Origin: Streptomyces bobili
GTDB taxonomy: Bacteria; Actinomycetota; Actinomycetes; Streptomycetales; Streptomycetaceae
DNA: 33,629 nucleotides
Direction: 5' to 3'
Assembly (NCBI RefSeq): GCF_002154575.1
Contig: NZ_MUBA01000328.1
Coordinates: 1-33,629 of the forward strand
Shown here: positions 21,666-29,694 of the stretch, one piece after another
How the letters are laid out: every line of letters starts with the position of its first letter
Numbering within the stretch: the stretch's first letter is position 1
Translations under genes and position numbers: made by a program
The notes under the pieces: model-generated
Database searches by the model: none
Seen by the model: the letters and a program-made list of their open reading frames with translations, nothing else
What the model was told of the DNA's origin: nothing

Positions 21666-21752
21666 ATGGACGACACGATCCCCGTCAGCACCGACCCGAC
21701 GCCCGGCCGCCGCGTCCGCCGCGTCCCACCCGCCGCCGATCCGGTCCGGTGA
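21666..21752 (+). CDS. Short leader ORF of 28 codons, function unknown
   Basis: ATG 21666 follows GAGAGAGATCTGTC, an acceptable ribosome site, and encodes MDDTIPVSTDPTPGRRVRRV plus eight residues, ending in a GTGA overlap with the truncated CocE-like fragment. It resembles no family I know. It may be the front of a lost gene, or an expressed leader peptide of the operon. Confidence 0.3.
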   Translation: MDDTIPVSTDPTPGRRVRRVPPAADPVR

Positions 21753-21882
21753 CCACGGCACGTCCACGTCGCATCGCTTTGACGCGCCCGAGCCTGGCTG
21801 CTCGCGCGACGGACCGGGTCCTGACGCGCCTGATGCGGTTACCGCGCACGCGCCGTGACCGCCAGGTCCAGCGAAACCCATC
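21749..21882 (+). pseudogene. Truncated copy of the CocE/NonD hydrolase N-terminus
   Basis: GTG 21749 begins VTTARPRRIALTRPSLAARA, then TDRVLTRLMRLPRTRRDRQV. It matches the start of the intact hydrolase at 29695 (MTTTLPQHTALTSPSLAVRA, SDRLLTRLMRLPGTRHGYQV) at most positions, and the DNA is also clearly similar over about 110 bases. After about 44 codons the likeness ends and the binding-protein ribosome site follows. It is a paralogous fragment, perhaps left by duplication or by loss of a second hydrolase gene. Confidence 0.8.
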
Positions 21883-21967
21883 GAGACCACCTGCTGCCCT
21901 CACGCACGTGGCCAACGCGTGTCAACACGCGACTCGTGGCCCAGGCAAGACTTTCAGGAGAAGACGC

Positions 21968-23503
21968 ATGAACCGCAGACCACTGATCGCGCTGCTCGCC
22001 GCATCGGCGCTGGCGCTCGGCACAACAGCGTGCGGCGCCGGCAGCGGGGGAGACGGACCGGCGCGTACCAGCGCGAACGAGTTGCGCATCGGTCTCTCGT
22101 TCGGGCCGTTCACGCTCGACCCGGCCAAGGACGGCGGCGGAGCGCCCAACGTGATGCGTTCGCTGACCAACGAGTCCCTGTTCCACATGAACGCCGACTA
22201 CACCGCCAGCCCGGCTCTGGTGAGCGACTACAAGTACGTCGGAGACGGGAACAAGGTCTTCGAGTTCACCCTCAAGAAGGGGATCCGCTTCACCGACGGA
22301 AGTCCGCTGAACGCGGCGGCGGTCAAGACCTGGCTGGAGTACTTCGCGAAGCAGCCCGGGCCGTACGCCTCCACGCTCTCGATCGGCTCCGTCGAGACCA
22401 AGGGCGAGTACACGGTCCGGCTCAATCTCGCCTCGCCGTCCCCGATCGTGCCCCTGCTCCTGTCCCAGTACGGAAACCGGGGCGCCCTCTCGAGCCCCAA
22501 GTCCGTCGCCGACCCCGGCAGCCTGGCGAAGGGCACGTACGGCGTCGGTCCCTACGTCCTGGATGCCGCCCAGTCGGTGGTCGGCGACCACTACACCCTG
22601 GTGCCCAGCAAGTACTACCACGAGCCGTCGGCCGTCCGTTTCAAGAAGGTGACCGTTCGGATCATCCCCAACCCGTCCTCGATGCTGCGCGCGTTCCAGT
22701 CCGGGCAGATCGACTTCGGCAACCTGGACTCCTCCACCGCGCCCGCGGCGGAGAAGGCCGGCGTGAAGGTGATGCACTGGCGCAGCGGCACCGTCGCGGT
22801 GACGCTCGCCGACCGCAACGGGACAGCCACCAAGCCGCTCGCCGACGTCCGGGTACGGCAGGCGCTGAACTACGCCGTCGACCGTGAGCCGATCACCAAG
22901 GCGCTGGTCGGCAAGTACGGCCGGCCCACCTCCCAGTACCAGACCGAGTACACCGACCCGGCCCTGGACAATCGCTACCCCTACGACCCGAAGAAGGCGA
23001 AGGCGCTGCTCGCCCAGGCCGGCTACCCGAACGGGTTCAGCATGGACGTCGTCGACCCGGGGGCCATGATCGGCAACTGGGGCGACCCGACGATGCAGAC
23101 GGTCGCGAAGTACTGGGAGAAGATCGGCGTCCACGTCAAGGTCACCCAGGCGACCACCGACTTCCTCCAGCAGGCGGTCTCGAAGAAGTTCGCCGCGCTC
23201 CAGTGGACACCGGACATCTCCCCGACGGCGATCGCGTACTCGCTCCTGTATGCCCCCAAGGCCTCGATGAACCCCTTCGGCGCTTCGAACGCCGACATCG
23301 ACGCGCTCTACCGCCAGGGGCAGACGGAGCAGGGCGATCAGGCAGCGAAGACGTTCACAAAGCTCAACAGCGTGGTCACCGAGCAGGCCCTCAATGTGCC
23401 GATTTACGAGTACCACATCCCGTGGGGCATGAACGAGCACATCACCGGAGTCGAGAAGGGCTCCTGGGTGGTCTTCGGCGCCGGCCTCGGCTGGAAGGGC
23501 TGA
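21968..23503 (+). CDS. Peptide-type ABC transporter substrate-binding lipoprotein
   Basis: A 511-residue extracytoplasmic binding protein of the SBP_bac_5 (DppA/OppA) family. Residues 1-22 are a lipoprotein signal: MNRRPLIALLAASALALGTT then Ala-Cys22, the lipidated cysteine. The mature part has LTNESLF, the family signature-like DNKVFEFTLKKGIRFTDGSPLNAAAVKTWLEY (here GNKVFEF...), and the C-terminal region DVRVRQALNYAVDREPITKALVGKYG. It captures an oligopeptide, nickel complex, glycoside or similar solute for the membrane subunits encoded next. AGGAG (21956-21960) precedes ATG 21968. The nearby LacI operator and the downstream hydrolases suggest a catabolic peptide-, amide- or ester-like substrate. 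Confidence 0.93.
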   Translation: MNRRPLIALLAASALALGTTACGAGSGGDGPARTSANELRIGLSFGPFTLDPAKDGGGAPNVMRSLTNESLFHMNADYTASPALVSDYKYVGDGNKVFEFTLKKGIRFTDGSPLNAAAVKTWLEYFAKQPGPYASTLSIGSVETKGEYTVRLNLASPSPIVPLLLSQYGNRGALSSPKSVADPGSLAKGTYGVGPYVLDAAQSVVGDHYTLVPSKYYHEPSAVRFKKVTVRIIPNPSSMLRAFQSGQIDFGNLDSSTAPAAEKAGVKVMHWRSGTVAVTLADRNGTATKPLADVRVRQALNYAVDREPITKALVGKYGRPTSQYQTEYTDPALDNRYPYDPKKAKALLAQAGYPNGFSMDVVDPGAMIGNWGDPTMQTVAKYWEKIGVHVKVTQATTDFLQQAVSKKFAALQWTPDISPTAIAYSLLYAPKASMNPFGASNADIDALYRQGQTEQGDQAAKTFTKLNSVVTEQALNVPIYEYHIPWGMNEHITGVEKGSWVVFGAGLGWKG

Positions 23504-23506
23504 CCG

Positions 23507-24541
23507 ATGGCCAACACGTCGGTCGACGCGATGGGAGCGCCGCTCACACGCTCCCGTCGCGGGCGCGCCATCCGCAGACGTGGCACCTCAGGCGGCAGGC
23601 TGGCCTCGCTGCTGGCCCGCCGGATGTTCACGGCAGTCCCCTTGCTGCTGGTCGTGTCGAGCTTCAACTTCCTGTTGTTGTCACTCACCCCGGGAGATGC
23701 CGCACGGCAGATGCTCGGAAGCAGTGGCACACCGGAACAGTACGAAGCGCTGCGCAGGCAACTCGGGCTCGACCTCCCGGTCTACGAGCAGTACTGGGGC
23801 TGGCTGAGCTCTGCGGTCTCGGGTGACTTCGGTAACTCGATCACCAGTGGCACCCCGGTCCTGGAATCGATCACGAGCCGAGTGCCTGTCACCCTGTCAC
23901 TCATCGTCGGCTCTCTGCTGGTGAGCGTCGTGGTAGGCGTCAGCCTCGGCGTGTTCAGTGCCGTCCGTGGTGGGGTGATCGGCAGGGCGGTCGACGCGCT
24001 CGCTCTCCTCAGCTGGGCACTGCCCGTCTTCTGGGTCGGCTCCGTGCTGGTCGTCGTTTTCGCCATCAAGCTCGAGTGGTTCCCCGCGCTCGGGTACGTG
24101 CCGTTCACCGAATCGCCCCAGGAGTGGGCCCGATCGCTGGTTCTGCCGGTGACCGCGCTGTCCCTCGGTTCCGTTGCCGCCGTCGTGAAGCAGACCCGGG
24201 AATCCATGCTCGACGTGCTCGGAAGCGAGTACATCAGGATGGCCGCCGCCAACGGGGTCTCCCGGACTTCACTGATCTATCGGCATGCCCTCAAGAACGC
24301 CGCCATCCCGGTCGTCACCGTCCTGGGTGTCCAGACCATTGGCCTGCTGGGCGGCGCGGTTCTCATCGAGAGCGTCTTCTCCGTGCCGGGCCTTGGTTCG
24401 CTCGTGGTCGGTTCGGCCCTGGCCCACGACATCCCGACGGTCCAGGCGGTCGCGGTGTTCTTCACCGTGGTGGTCGTCGTCGTCAATCTGTCGGTCGATC
24501 TCGCCTATGGGCTGCTCAACCCGAGAGTGAGCGCAGCATGA
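23507..24541 (+). CDS. ABC transporter permease (DppB-like)
   Basis: A 344-residue inner-membrane permease of the peptide/nickel family. After a basic cytoplasmic N-terminus of about 35 residues the first helix is LLLVVSSFNFLLLSLTPGDAA. The periplasmic segment has RRQLGLDLPVYEQYWGWLSSAVSGDFGNSI, typical of DppB. Later come six-helix core elements and the EAA loop EYIRMAAANGVSRTSLIYRHALKNA that docks the ATPase, then GLLGGAVLIESVFSVPGLGSL. It starts three bases after the binding-protein stop and overlaps the next gene by ATGA. It pairs with the DppC-like half of the fusion protein downstream. Confidence 0.93.
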   Translation: MANTSVDAMGAPLTRSRRGRAIRRRGTSGGRLASLLARRMFTAVPLLLVVSSFNFLLLSLTPGDAARQMLGSSGTPEQYEALRRQLGLDLPVYEQYWGWLSSAVSGDFGNSITSGTPVLESITSRVPVTLSLIVGSLLVSVVVGVSLGVFSAVRGGVIGRAVDALALLSWALPVFWVGSVLVVVFAIKLEWFPALGYVPFTESPQEWARSLVLPVTALSLGSVAAVVKQTRESMLDVLGSEYIRMAAANGVSRTSLIYRHALKNAAIPVVTVLGVQTIGLLGGAVLIESVFSVPGLGSLVVGSALAHDIPTVQAVAVFFTVVVVVVNLSVDLAYGLLNPRVSAA

Positions 24542-26472
24542 CTGTGACCGTGCCCGATGCCGAACTGTCGGCCTCGCCCTCCGTGTCCCCCCGCTTCGTG
24601 CGCCGCCTGATGCGACGGCCGCTGGCCATCGTGTGCCTGGCGTACCTGGCGATCCTCGTCGTGATCGCCGTCGCCGCCCCCATGCTGTTGCCACATGTCG
24701 GGACCGAAAGAGCCGGCGATCTCGGCACCGCCCTGCAGGGCCCGAGCGCCGCTCACCCCCTCGGCGTCGACAGCCTGGGCCGCGACGTCCTCCAGCGACT
24801 GCTGGTGGGCACCCGGGTCACATTGGTCGGCGTCGTCGAGGCGATGGCGGTCGTTCTGGCGCTGGGCATCCCCATCGGGCTCGTGGCCGGCTACCTCGGC
24901 GGCAAGACCGATCGGGCGATCATCTGGCTGGCGGATCTCGTGTTGTCGCTGCCGGCGATCATCCTGGTCATCGTCGTGCTGTCGGTCTTCCCGCAGAGCG
25001 TGACAGCCGCGATGGTGACTCTCGGTGTCCTGGCGGCCCCGGGTCTTGTGCGCGTCGTACGAGCCGCGACACTGCCGGTGCGAGAACAGCTCTACGTCGC
25101 CGCCGCCCGGGTGTCCGGCATGTCGCGGACCTACATCATCACCCGACACGTACTGCCGCGGGTCATGGGTCCCATCGTCGTGCAGGCGTCCTTGCTGGCA
25201 GCAACTGCGTTGCTGGTGCAGACCGGGCTGGCCTTCCTCGCCCTCATCGCCGCGCCTCCGGAGCCCAGTTGGGGAGGCATGGTCGCGGACGGGGTCGGCG
25301 CCCTCTTCCAGCAGCCCTGGTTGATCTGGCCGCCCGGCCTGGCGATCGCGCTGACCGTGCTGGCGTTCGGACTTCTGGGCGACGCGGTCAGAGATGCCGG
25401 CACAGAGGGCTGGTCCGCGAAGTCCGCCCTCCCGCTGGGCGACAAGCACCGAAGCGCGCCCACGCGAGCTGCCGCTGCCGTTCCCGCAAGGATCAACGAC
25501 AGCCTCCTCTCGGTCCGCGACCTCACGGTGTCCTACGCCACGCCCACCGGCCCCATCCGCGCGGTCGACGGTGTGTCCTTCGACATTGCCCGTGGAGAGA
25601 CCGTCGGAGTCGTCGGAGAGTCCGGTTGTGGGAAGACCACGACAGCCCTCGCCATCATCGCGCTGCTCGGCGGCGGCGGACGGATCGACTCCGGACACGT
25701 CCTTTTCGACGGCAGGGACCTCGCGGCCCTGTCTGAGTCCGAACTCCAGGCTGTCCGCGGTACCGAGATCGGGTACGTCTCCCAGGAACCGATGGTCGCG
25801 CTCGATCCCGCCTTCCGGATCGGCTGGCAACTCGCCGAAGCCGTCCGGATCAACACCGGAATGAGCCGTGCCAAGTCCAAGAGACGCGCCGTCGAGCTGC
25901 TGGAACAGGTGCAGCTCCCCGAGCCCCATCTCGTGGCTCGCCGCTACCCGCACGAGCTGTCCGGCGGCATGGCCCAGCGCGTCGTCGTCGCGCGTGCCCT
26001 TGCGGGCGAACCGAAGCTCCTGATCGCCGACGAACCGACCACCGCCCTCGACGTCACCATCCAGGTGGAGATTCTCGATCTGCTGCGCACGCTTCAGCGC
26101 GACCGGGCCATGGCGATCATGCTGGTCACCCACGACCTGGGCGTGGTCGCCGACATGTGCGACCGGGTCGTGGTGATGTACGCCGGCCAGGTCGCCGAAC
26201 GCGCCGACGTGAAAGAGCTGTTCGGTACCCCACACCACCCCTACACCCGGGCACTGCTCGCCTCGAATCCGCACAACCAGCACAACTCGGCGGTGCTGCC
26301 CACCATTCCGGGTGCGGTCCCCATGCCGGGCTCGTGGCCGCAGGGCTGCCACTTCCAGCCGAGATGTGCGCGCGCCACCGATCAGTGCGGCAGCGACGAG
26401 ATCCCCCTCCTCAAGATCGGTGCCTCCCACGAGGCCCGCTGCCTCTACGCCCACCAGATCGAAGGTGTGTGA
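24538..26472 (+). CDS. Fused ABC permease (DppC-like) and ATP-binding protein (DppD-like)
   Basis: A 644-residue fusion. Residues about 20-290 are a DppC-type permease: N-terminal helix [22 protein letters not shown], the [21 protein letters not shown] motif, and the EAA loop [28 protein letters not shown] linker of about 30 residues leads to an ATPase (about 320-644) with Walker [10 protein letters not shown] (360-368), signature [10 protein letters not shown], Walker [13 protein letters not shown] and the C-terminal oligopeptide-transporter cysteine motif [15 protein letters not shown]. Such permease-ATPase fusions are known in actinobacteria. It replaces two separate dpp genes, so the operon encodes four transporter proteins instead of five. 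Confidence 0.93.
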   Translation: MTVTVPDAELSASPSVSPRFVRRLMRRPLAIVCLAYLAILVVIAVAAPMLLPHVGTERAGDLGTALQGPSAAHPLGVDSLGRDVLQRLLVGTRVTLVGVVEAMAVVLALGIPIGLVAGYLGGKTDRAIIWLADLVLSLPAIILVIVVLSVFPQSVTAAMVTLGVLAAPGLVRVVRAATLPVREQLYVAAARVSGMSRTYIITRHVLPRVMGPIVVQASLLAATALLVQTGLAFLALIAAPPEPSWGGMVADGVGALFQQPWLIWPPGLAIALTVLAFGLLGDAVRDAGTEGWSAKSALPLGDKHRSAPTRAAAAVPARINDSLLSVRDLTVSYATPTGPIRAVDGVSFDIARGETVGVVGESGCGKTTTALAIIALLGGGGRIDSGHVLFDGRDLAALSESELQAVRGTEIGYVSQEPMVALDPAFRIGWQLAEAVRINTGMSRAKSKRRAVELLEQVQLPEPHLVARRYPHELSGGMAQRVVVARALAGEPKLLIADEPTTALDVTIQVEILDLLRTLQRDRAMAIMLVTHDLGVVADMCDRVVVMYAGQVAERADVKELFGTPHHPYTRALLASNPHNQHNSAVLPTIPGAVPMPGSWPQGCHFQPRCARATDQCGSDEIPLLKIGASHEARCLYAHQIEGV

Positions 26473-26473
26473 C

Positions 26474-27508
26474 GTGAACGACGAGACGAACCTCCTCGAA
26501 GTCCGCGATCTGTCGGTGCACTTCCGCCGCGGCCACGGCTCGCCCGTCCTACGAGCCGTCGACCAGGTGAGCTTCTCCGTGGCCGAGCGGGAGACGCTGG
26601 GCGTCGTGGGCGAATCCGGCTCCGGCAAGACCACCATCGGTCGGGCCGTGCTGGGCCTGGAGTCGCCGACCGACGGCCGGATCGAGTTCGCGGGCGAGGA
26701 CATCACCCGAGCCGACCACAACCGGCGCCGTGCGCTGAGCCGTGACCTGCAAGTGATCTTCCAGGATCCGTACAGCTCCCTGAACCCGACCCGAACCGTC
26801 GCTCAGACGCTGGGCGAGTCGCTGCGGGCGGAGAAACTGGCCGGAGACGAGGTCCGTAGCCGGGTCATCGCCATGCTCGAGCGCGTCGGACTCCCCGCAA
26901 CCGCCGCGGACCGTTACCCGTCGGGCTTCTCCGGCGGCCAGCGGCAACGCATCGCCATCGCCCGGGCTCTCGTCGCACAACCACGGCTGGTGATCTGCGA
27001 CGAGCCGGTCAGCGCACTGGACCTCTCGGTCCAGGCCCAGGTGCTCAACCTGCTCCGGGAGCTGCAGGACGAGTTCGCACTTGGCTACCTGTTCGTGGCC
27101 CATGACCTGGACGTCGTCCGGCACCTCTCGCACCGCATCATGGTCCTGTATCGCGGCCAGATCATGGAGCAGGGCCCCGCCGAAGCGGTCTACAGCAGGC
27201 CCATGCACCCCTACACCAGGACCCTGCTCGAAGCAGCGCCCGTCCCGGACCCGGTGCGCCAGGCAGCACACCGCCTGCGGCGTGTGCGCGCGGGTGACAA
27301 CACGGGCCCCGTCTCCGCCGCGGGGTGTCCCTTCGCCACCCGCTGTCCCCACGCGGCCCCGCTGTGCCACGCCGAACGGCCACCGCTCGAACAGACCCCG
27401 GCAGGCACGACCGTCGCCTGTCACCGGTGGCAGGAACTCGGCACCGCGCCGACGGCGGTGGGGGCCGGTCTTCCCGTGTCCGTCGCGTCCGAGACCACCC
27501 GAACCTGA
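26474..27508 (+). CDS. ABC transporter ATP-binding protein (DppF-like)
   Basis: A 344-residue second ATPase of the peptide importer. Walker A GESGSGKTT lies at residues 46-54; the Q-loop is VIFQDPYSSLNPTRTV; the signature is FSGGQRQRI; Walker B is LVICDEPVSALD; the switch region is FVAHDLDVVRHLSHR. The C-terminus has the oligopeptide-type motif GCPFATRCPHAAPLC, which in relatives can hold an iron-sulfur cluster. GTG 26474 is used, one base after the previous stop; GTG 26465 is an in-frame alternative that overlaps it. With the ATPase half of the fusion protein it should form the heterodimeric motor. Confidence 0.93.
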   Translation: MNDETNLLEVRDLSVHFRRGHGSPVLRAVDQVSFSVAERETLGVVGESGSGKTTIGRAVLGLESPTDGRIEFAGEDITRADHNRRRALSRDLQVIFQDPYSSLNPTRTVAQTLGESLRAEKLAGDEVRSRVIAMLERVGLPATAADRYPSGFSGGQRQRIAIARALVAQPRLVICDEPVSALDLSVQAQVLNLLRELQDEFALGYLFVAHDLDVVRHLSHRIMVLYRGQIMEQGPAEAVYSRPMHPYTRTLLEAAPVPDPVRQAAHRLRRVRAGDNTGPVSAAGCPFATRCPHAAPLCHAERPPLEQTPAGTTVACHRWQELGTAPTAVGAGLPVSVASETTRT

Positions 27509-27550
27509 TGCGCTCCGGCACGACCTCCGGGGCTCGGCGGCCACGACTCG

Positions 27551-27590
27551 CTGTTCCTCGTTCAGCGTCTTGCTGTTCCTCTTCAGCGTC
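27551..27590. repeat. Imperfect 19/18-bp direct repeat in the importer-hydrolase gap
   Basis: CTGTTCCTCGTTCAGCGTC (27551-27569) is followed after three bases by CTGTTCCT-CTTCAGCGTC (27573-27590), one base shorter. It lies in the 153-base gap between the importer ATPase and the alpha/beta hydrolase. A short duplication or a regulatory repeat are both possible; nothing else is recognisable in the gap. Confidence 0.7.
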
Positions 27591-27661
27591 GCGACCGCCC
27601 CGGTCACCGGTGCGCCGGTCGTGGCCCTCGGCTTCCATCCGATAACCGAAAAGAGCCTTGC

Positions 27662-28489
27662 ATGACCATGGTCACCACACCCGCCGGGGTGTCGCTCAAC
27701 TACGACACCTTCGGCGATCCCGCCCGCCCTCCGCTGCTGCTGATCCAGGGCCTCGGGGCCCACATGCTCGGCTGGCACGCCGATCTGTGCCGACAGATCG
27801 CCGACGCGGGTTTCCACGTCCTGCGTTTCGACAACCGGGACGTCGGCCTGTCACAGAAGTTCCCGCAGGGCGGCTACACCCTGGCCGACATGGCGAACGA
27901 CACCGCGGGCCTCCTCACCACGCTGGACATTCCCGCGGCGCACATCGTCGGACAGTCGATGGGCGGCATGGTCGCTCAGCAGCTCGCCCTCGACCACCCC
28001 GCGCACGTGCTCACCCTGGCCCTGATCTACACGGCGCCCCGCATGGACTTCATCGCCGGACGCGACCTGGTCGACGAGCGGACGCAGTGCCCACGGGCCC
28101 GCGATCGCGACGAGGCGATCGCGCTGTACCTGGACAACGAAGCAGTGTGCGCCTCACCCGGATACGCCCAGGACATCCCCTGGCTGCGCGAACTCGGCGG
28201 CCAGATGTACGACCGCGACTACGACCCCGACGGCATCCTGCGGCAGGTCGAGGCGCTCGACAACTCTCCCGACCGCACGCCGCGCCTGCACCGCATCACC
28301 GTGCCCACCACGATCCTGCACGGCGACGGCGACCGCTTGATCGACCCCGACGGGTCCAAGGTCATGCACGAACTGATCGCGGATTCGAAGCTGACCGTCT
28401 ACCCCGGCATGGGTCATGAGCTTCCCCCTCCGCTCTGGCCTCAGATCATCACCCAGATCCAGGAGAACACGGCACGAGGGAGTGCGTGA
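27662..28489 (+). CDS. Alpha/beta hydrolase
   Basis: A 275-residue cytoplasmic hydrolase. It shows the oxyanion strand LLLIQGLGAHMLGWHADL, the nucleophile elbow GQSMGG with Ser99, the acid in HGDGDRLID (Asp222 or Asp224) and the histidine in PGMGHELPPPL (His252). It resembles the TAP/epoxide-hydrolase-like group that includes DhaA-type and aclacinomycin methylesterase-like enzymes. No signal peptide is seen, so the substrate is expected inside the cell. It begins the hydrolase part of the operon 153 bases after the importer, with one base between its stop and the next start. Confidence 0.9.
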   Translation: MTMVTTPAGVSLNYDTFGDPARPPLLLIQGLGAHMLGWHADLCRQIADAGFHVLRFDNRDVGLSQKFPQGGYTLADMANDTAGLLTTLDIPAAHIVGQSMGGMVAQQLALDHPAHVLTLALIYTAPRMDFIAGRDLVDERTQCPRARDRDEAIALYLDNEAVCASPGYAQDIPWLRELGGQMYDRDYDPDGILRQVEALDNSPDRTPRLHRITVPTTILHGDGDRLIDPDGSKVMHELIADSKLTVYPGMGHELPPPLWPQIITQIQENTARGSA

Positions 28490-28490
28490 C

Positions 28491-29636
28491 ATGACAGCCG
28501 TACCGGTAGAAGGCCACGTGTCGAGCGGTTTCGCGCCGATCGCCGACGCCTTCGCCGACAACTTCCGGCACCACGGCGACACGGCCGCCTCCTGCGTGGT
28601 GTACGCCCAGGGAGAGCCGGTGGTGGACATCTGGGCCGGCCAGACCGCCCGGGGCGCCTGGACGCCCGACGCCCGCACCGTCATGTTCTCGGTCAGCAAG
28701 GGCGTCACCACCGTCTGCCTGCTGATGGCCGCCGAGCGGGGCCTGATCGACCTTGACGCCCCGGTGGCGAAGTACTGGCCGGAGTTCGCCGAGAACGGCA
28801 AGGAGGCGACGACGGTACGGCAGCTCCTCGCGCACCAGGTCGGTCTGGTGGCGCCCGAGGCGGACGTGACGCTGGAGGATCTGCGTGCCTGGGAGCCGGT
28901 GGCGGACAAGCTGGCCCGGCAGGCGCCGGCTTGGGTCCCCGGGACGGCGTACGCCTACCACGCGCTCACCTTCGGCTGGCTGGCCGGCGAAGTGCTGCGC
29001 CGGGCCACGGGACTACGGCCCAGCCAGTGGCTGCGCGAGCACGTGGCCGATCCACTGAACCTGACGATGACGTACGGCGCCGACCCCGAGTCCGCCGATT
29101 TCCACCCCCTGTCGGACCCGCTGCCCATCACCGACCCCGAGTCCGCCGCGATGATGGCCACAGCTCTCGCCGCACCGATGGTCGAACGCTCCGTCAGCCT
29201 GGGTGGTCTCTTCGACGCCGCCCGGATCGCCCAGGTCGCCAACACAGAAGCGTGGCTGTCGGTCGAGATACCGGCGGGCAATCTCGTGACCGACGCCCGC
29301 AGCCTGGCCCGGCTGTACGCGGCCACGGTGGGCGAGGTCGACGGAGTCAGGCTGCTGGGCCCGGACGTCGTCCGCGATGCCCTCGTGGTGCGCTCCGAAG
29401 GCCGCCCGTTCGTGGGCCCCGACACGGGCAGCGGCTGGGGCACTGGCTTCATGACCAGCTCCACCCACCGGCCGATGATCGGCCCGGGCAGCTTCGGCCA
29501 CGACGGCCTGGGCGGTTGCCTCGGCTTCGCCCACCTCGAATCAGAGACCGCCTTCGCCTACCAGACCGCCCAGCCCGGTGGCCTGCCCGACGACCGGGCC
29601 GACGCGCTCAGCCGCGCGCTGCGCGCCTGCCTGTGA
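28491..29636 (+). CDS. Beta-lactamase-family serine hydrolase (esterase/D-peptidase type)
   Basis: A 381-residue protein of the class C beta-lactamase/DD-peptidase fold. The SxxK motif is Ser67-Val-Ser-Lys70 in VMFSVSKGVTT. The tyrosine motif is YAYHALTFGWLAGEV, with Tyr as general base, and the third motif is GSFGHDGLGG near the C-terminus (HxG in place of KTG). This set is typical of EstB-like esterases and D-aminopeptidase relatives rather than true beta-lactamases. There is no signal peptide, so it acts in the cytoplasm, probably on the imported substrate. It starts one base after the alpha/beta hydrolase stop. Confidence 0.9.
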   Translation: MTAVPVEGHVSSGFAPIADAFADNFRHHGDTAASCVVYAQGEPVVDIWAGQTARGAWTPDARTVMFSVSKGVTTVCLLMAAERGLIDLDAPVAKYWPEFAENGKEATTVRQLLAHQVGLVAPEADVTLEDLRAWEPVADKLARQAPAWVPGTAYAYHALTFGWLAGEVLRRATGLRPSQWLREHVADPLNLTMTYGADPESADFHPLSDPLPITDPESAAMMATALAAPMVERSVSLGGLFDAARIAQVANTEAWLSVEIPAGNLVTDARSLARLYAATVGEVDGVRLLGPDVVRDALVVRSEGRPFVGPDTGSGWGTGFMTSSTHRPMIGPGSFGHDGLGGCLGFAHLESETAFAYQTAQPGGLPDDRADALSRALRACL

Positions 29637-29694
29637 AGCCCCACCCCGGCACGTCACGTCCGAACCAGTCCACCGAGGAACCGGAAACCAGGCC

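Larger units (their letters stand above)
21540..21967. other. Leader region of the importer operon
   Basis: A 428-base stretch between the operator and the binding-protein gene. It contains a well-started 28-codon ORF (21666-21752), a truncated copy of the CocE hydrolase N-terminus (21749-21882) and the ribosome site of the binding protein. The frame happens to stay open from 21557 through the binding-protein gene, but a lipoprotein signal marks the true start at 21968. No further element was recognised. Confidence 0.6.

Noticed and set aside
21557..23503. Binding protein extended upstream to a 648-residue protein
   Set aside because: The lipoprotein signal with Cys22 and the AGGAG site fix the start at 21968; the upstream part is a CocE-like fragment that is in frame by chance.
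28491..29636. A true beta-lactamase giving antibiotic resistance
   Set aside because: There is no signal peptide, and the third motif is HDG rather than KTG. The motifs fit EstB-like esterases or D-peptidases better.
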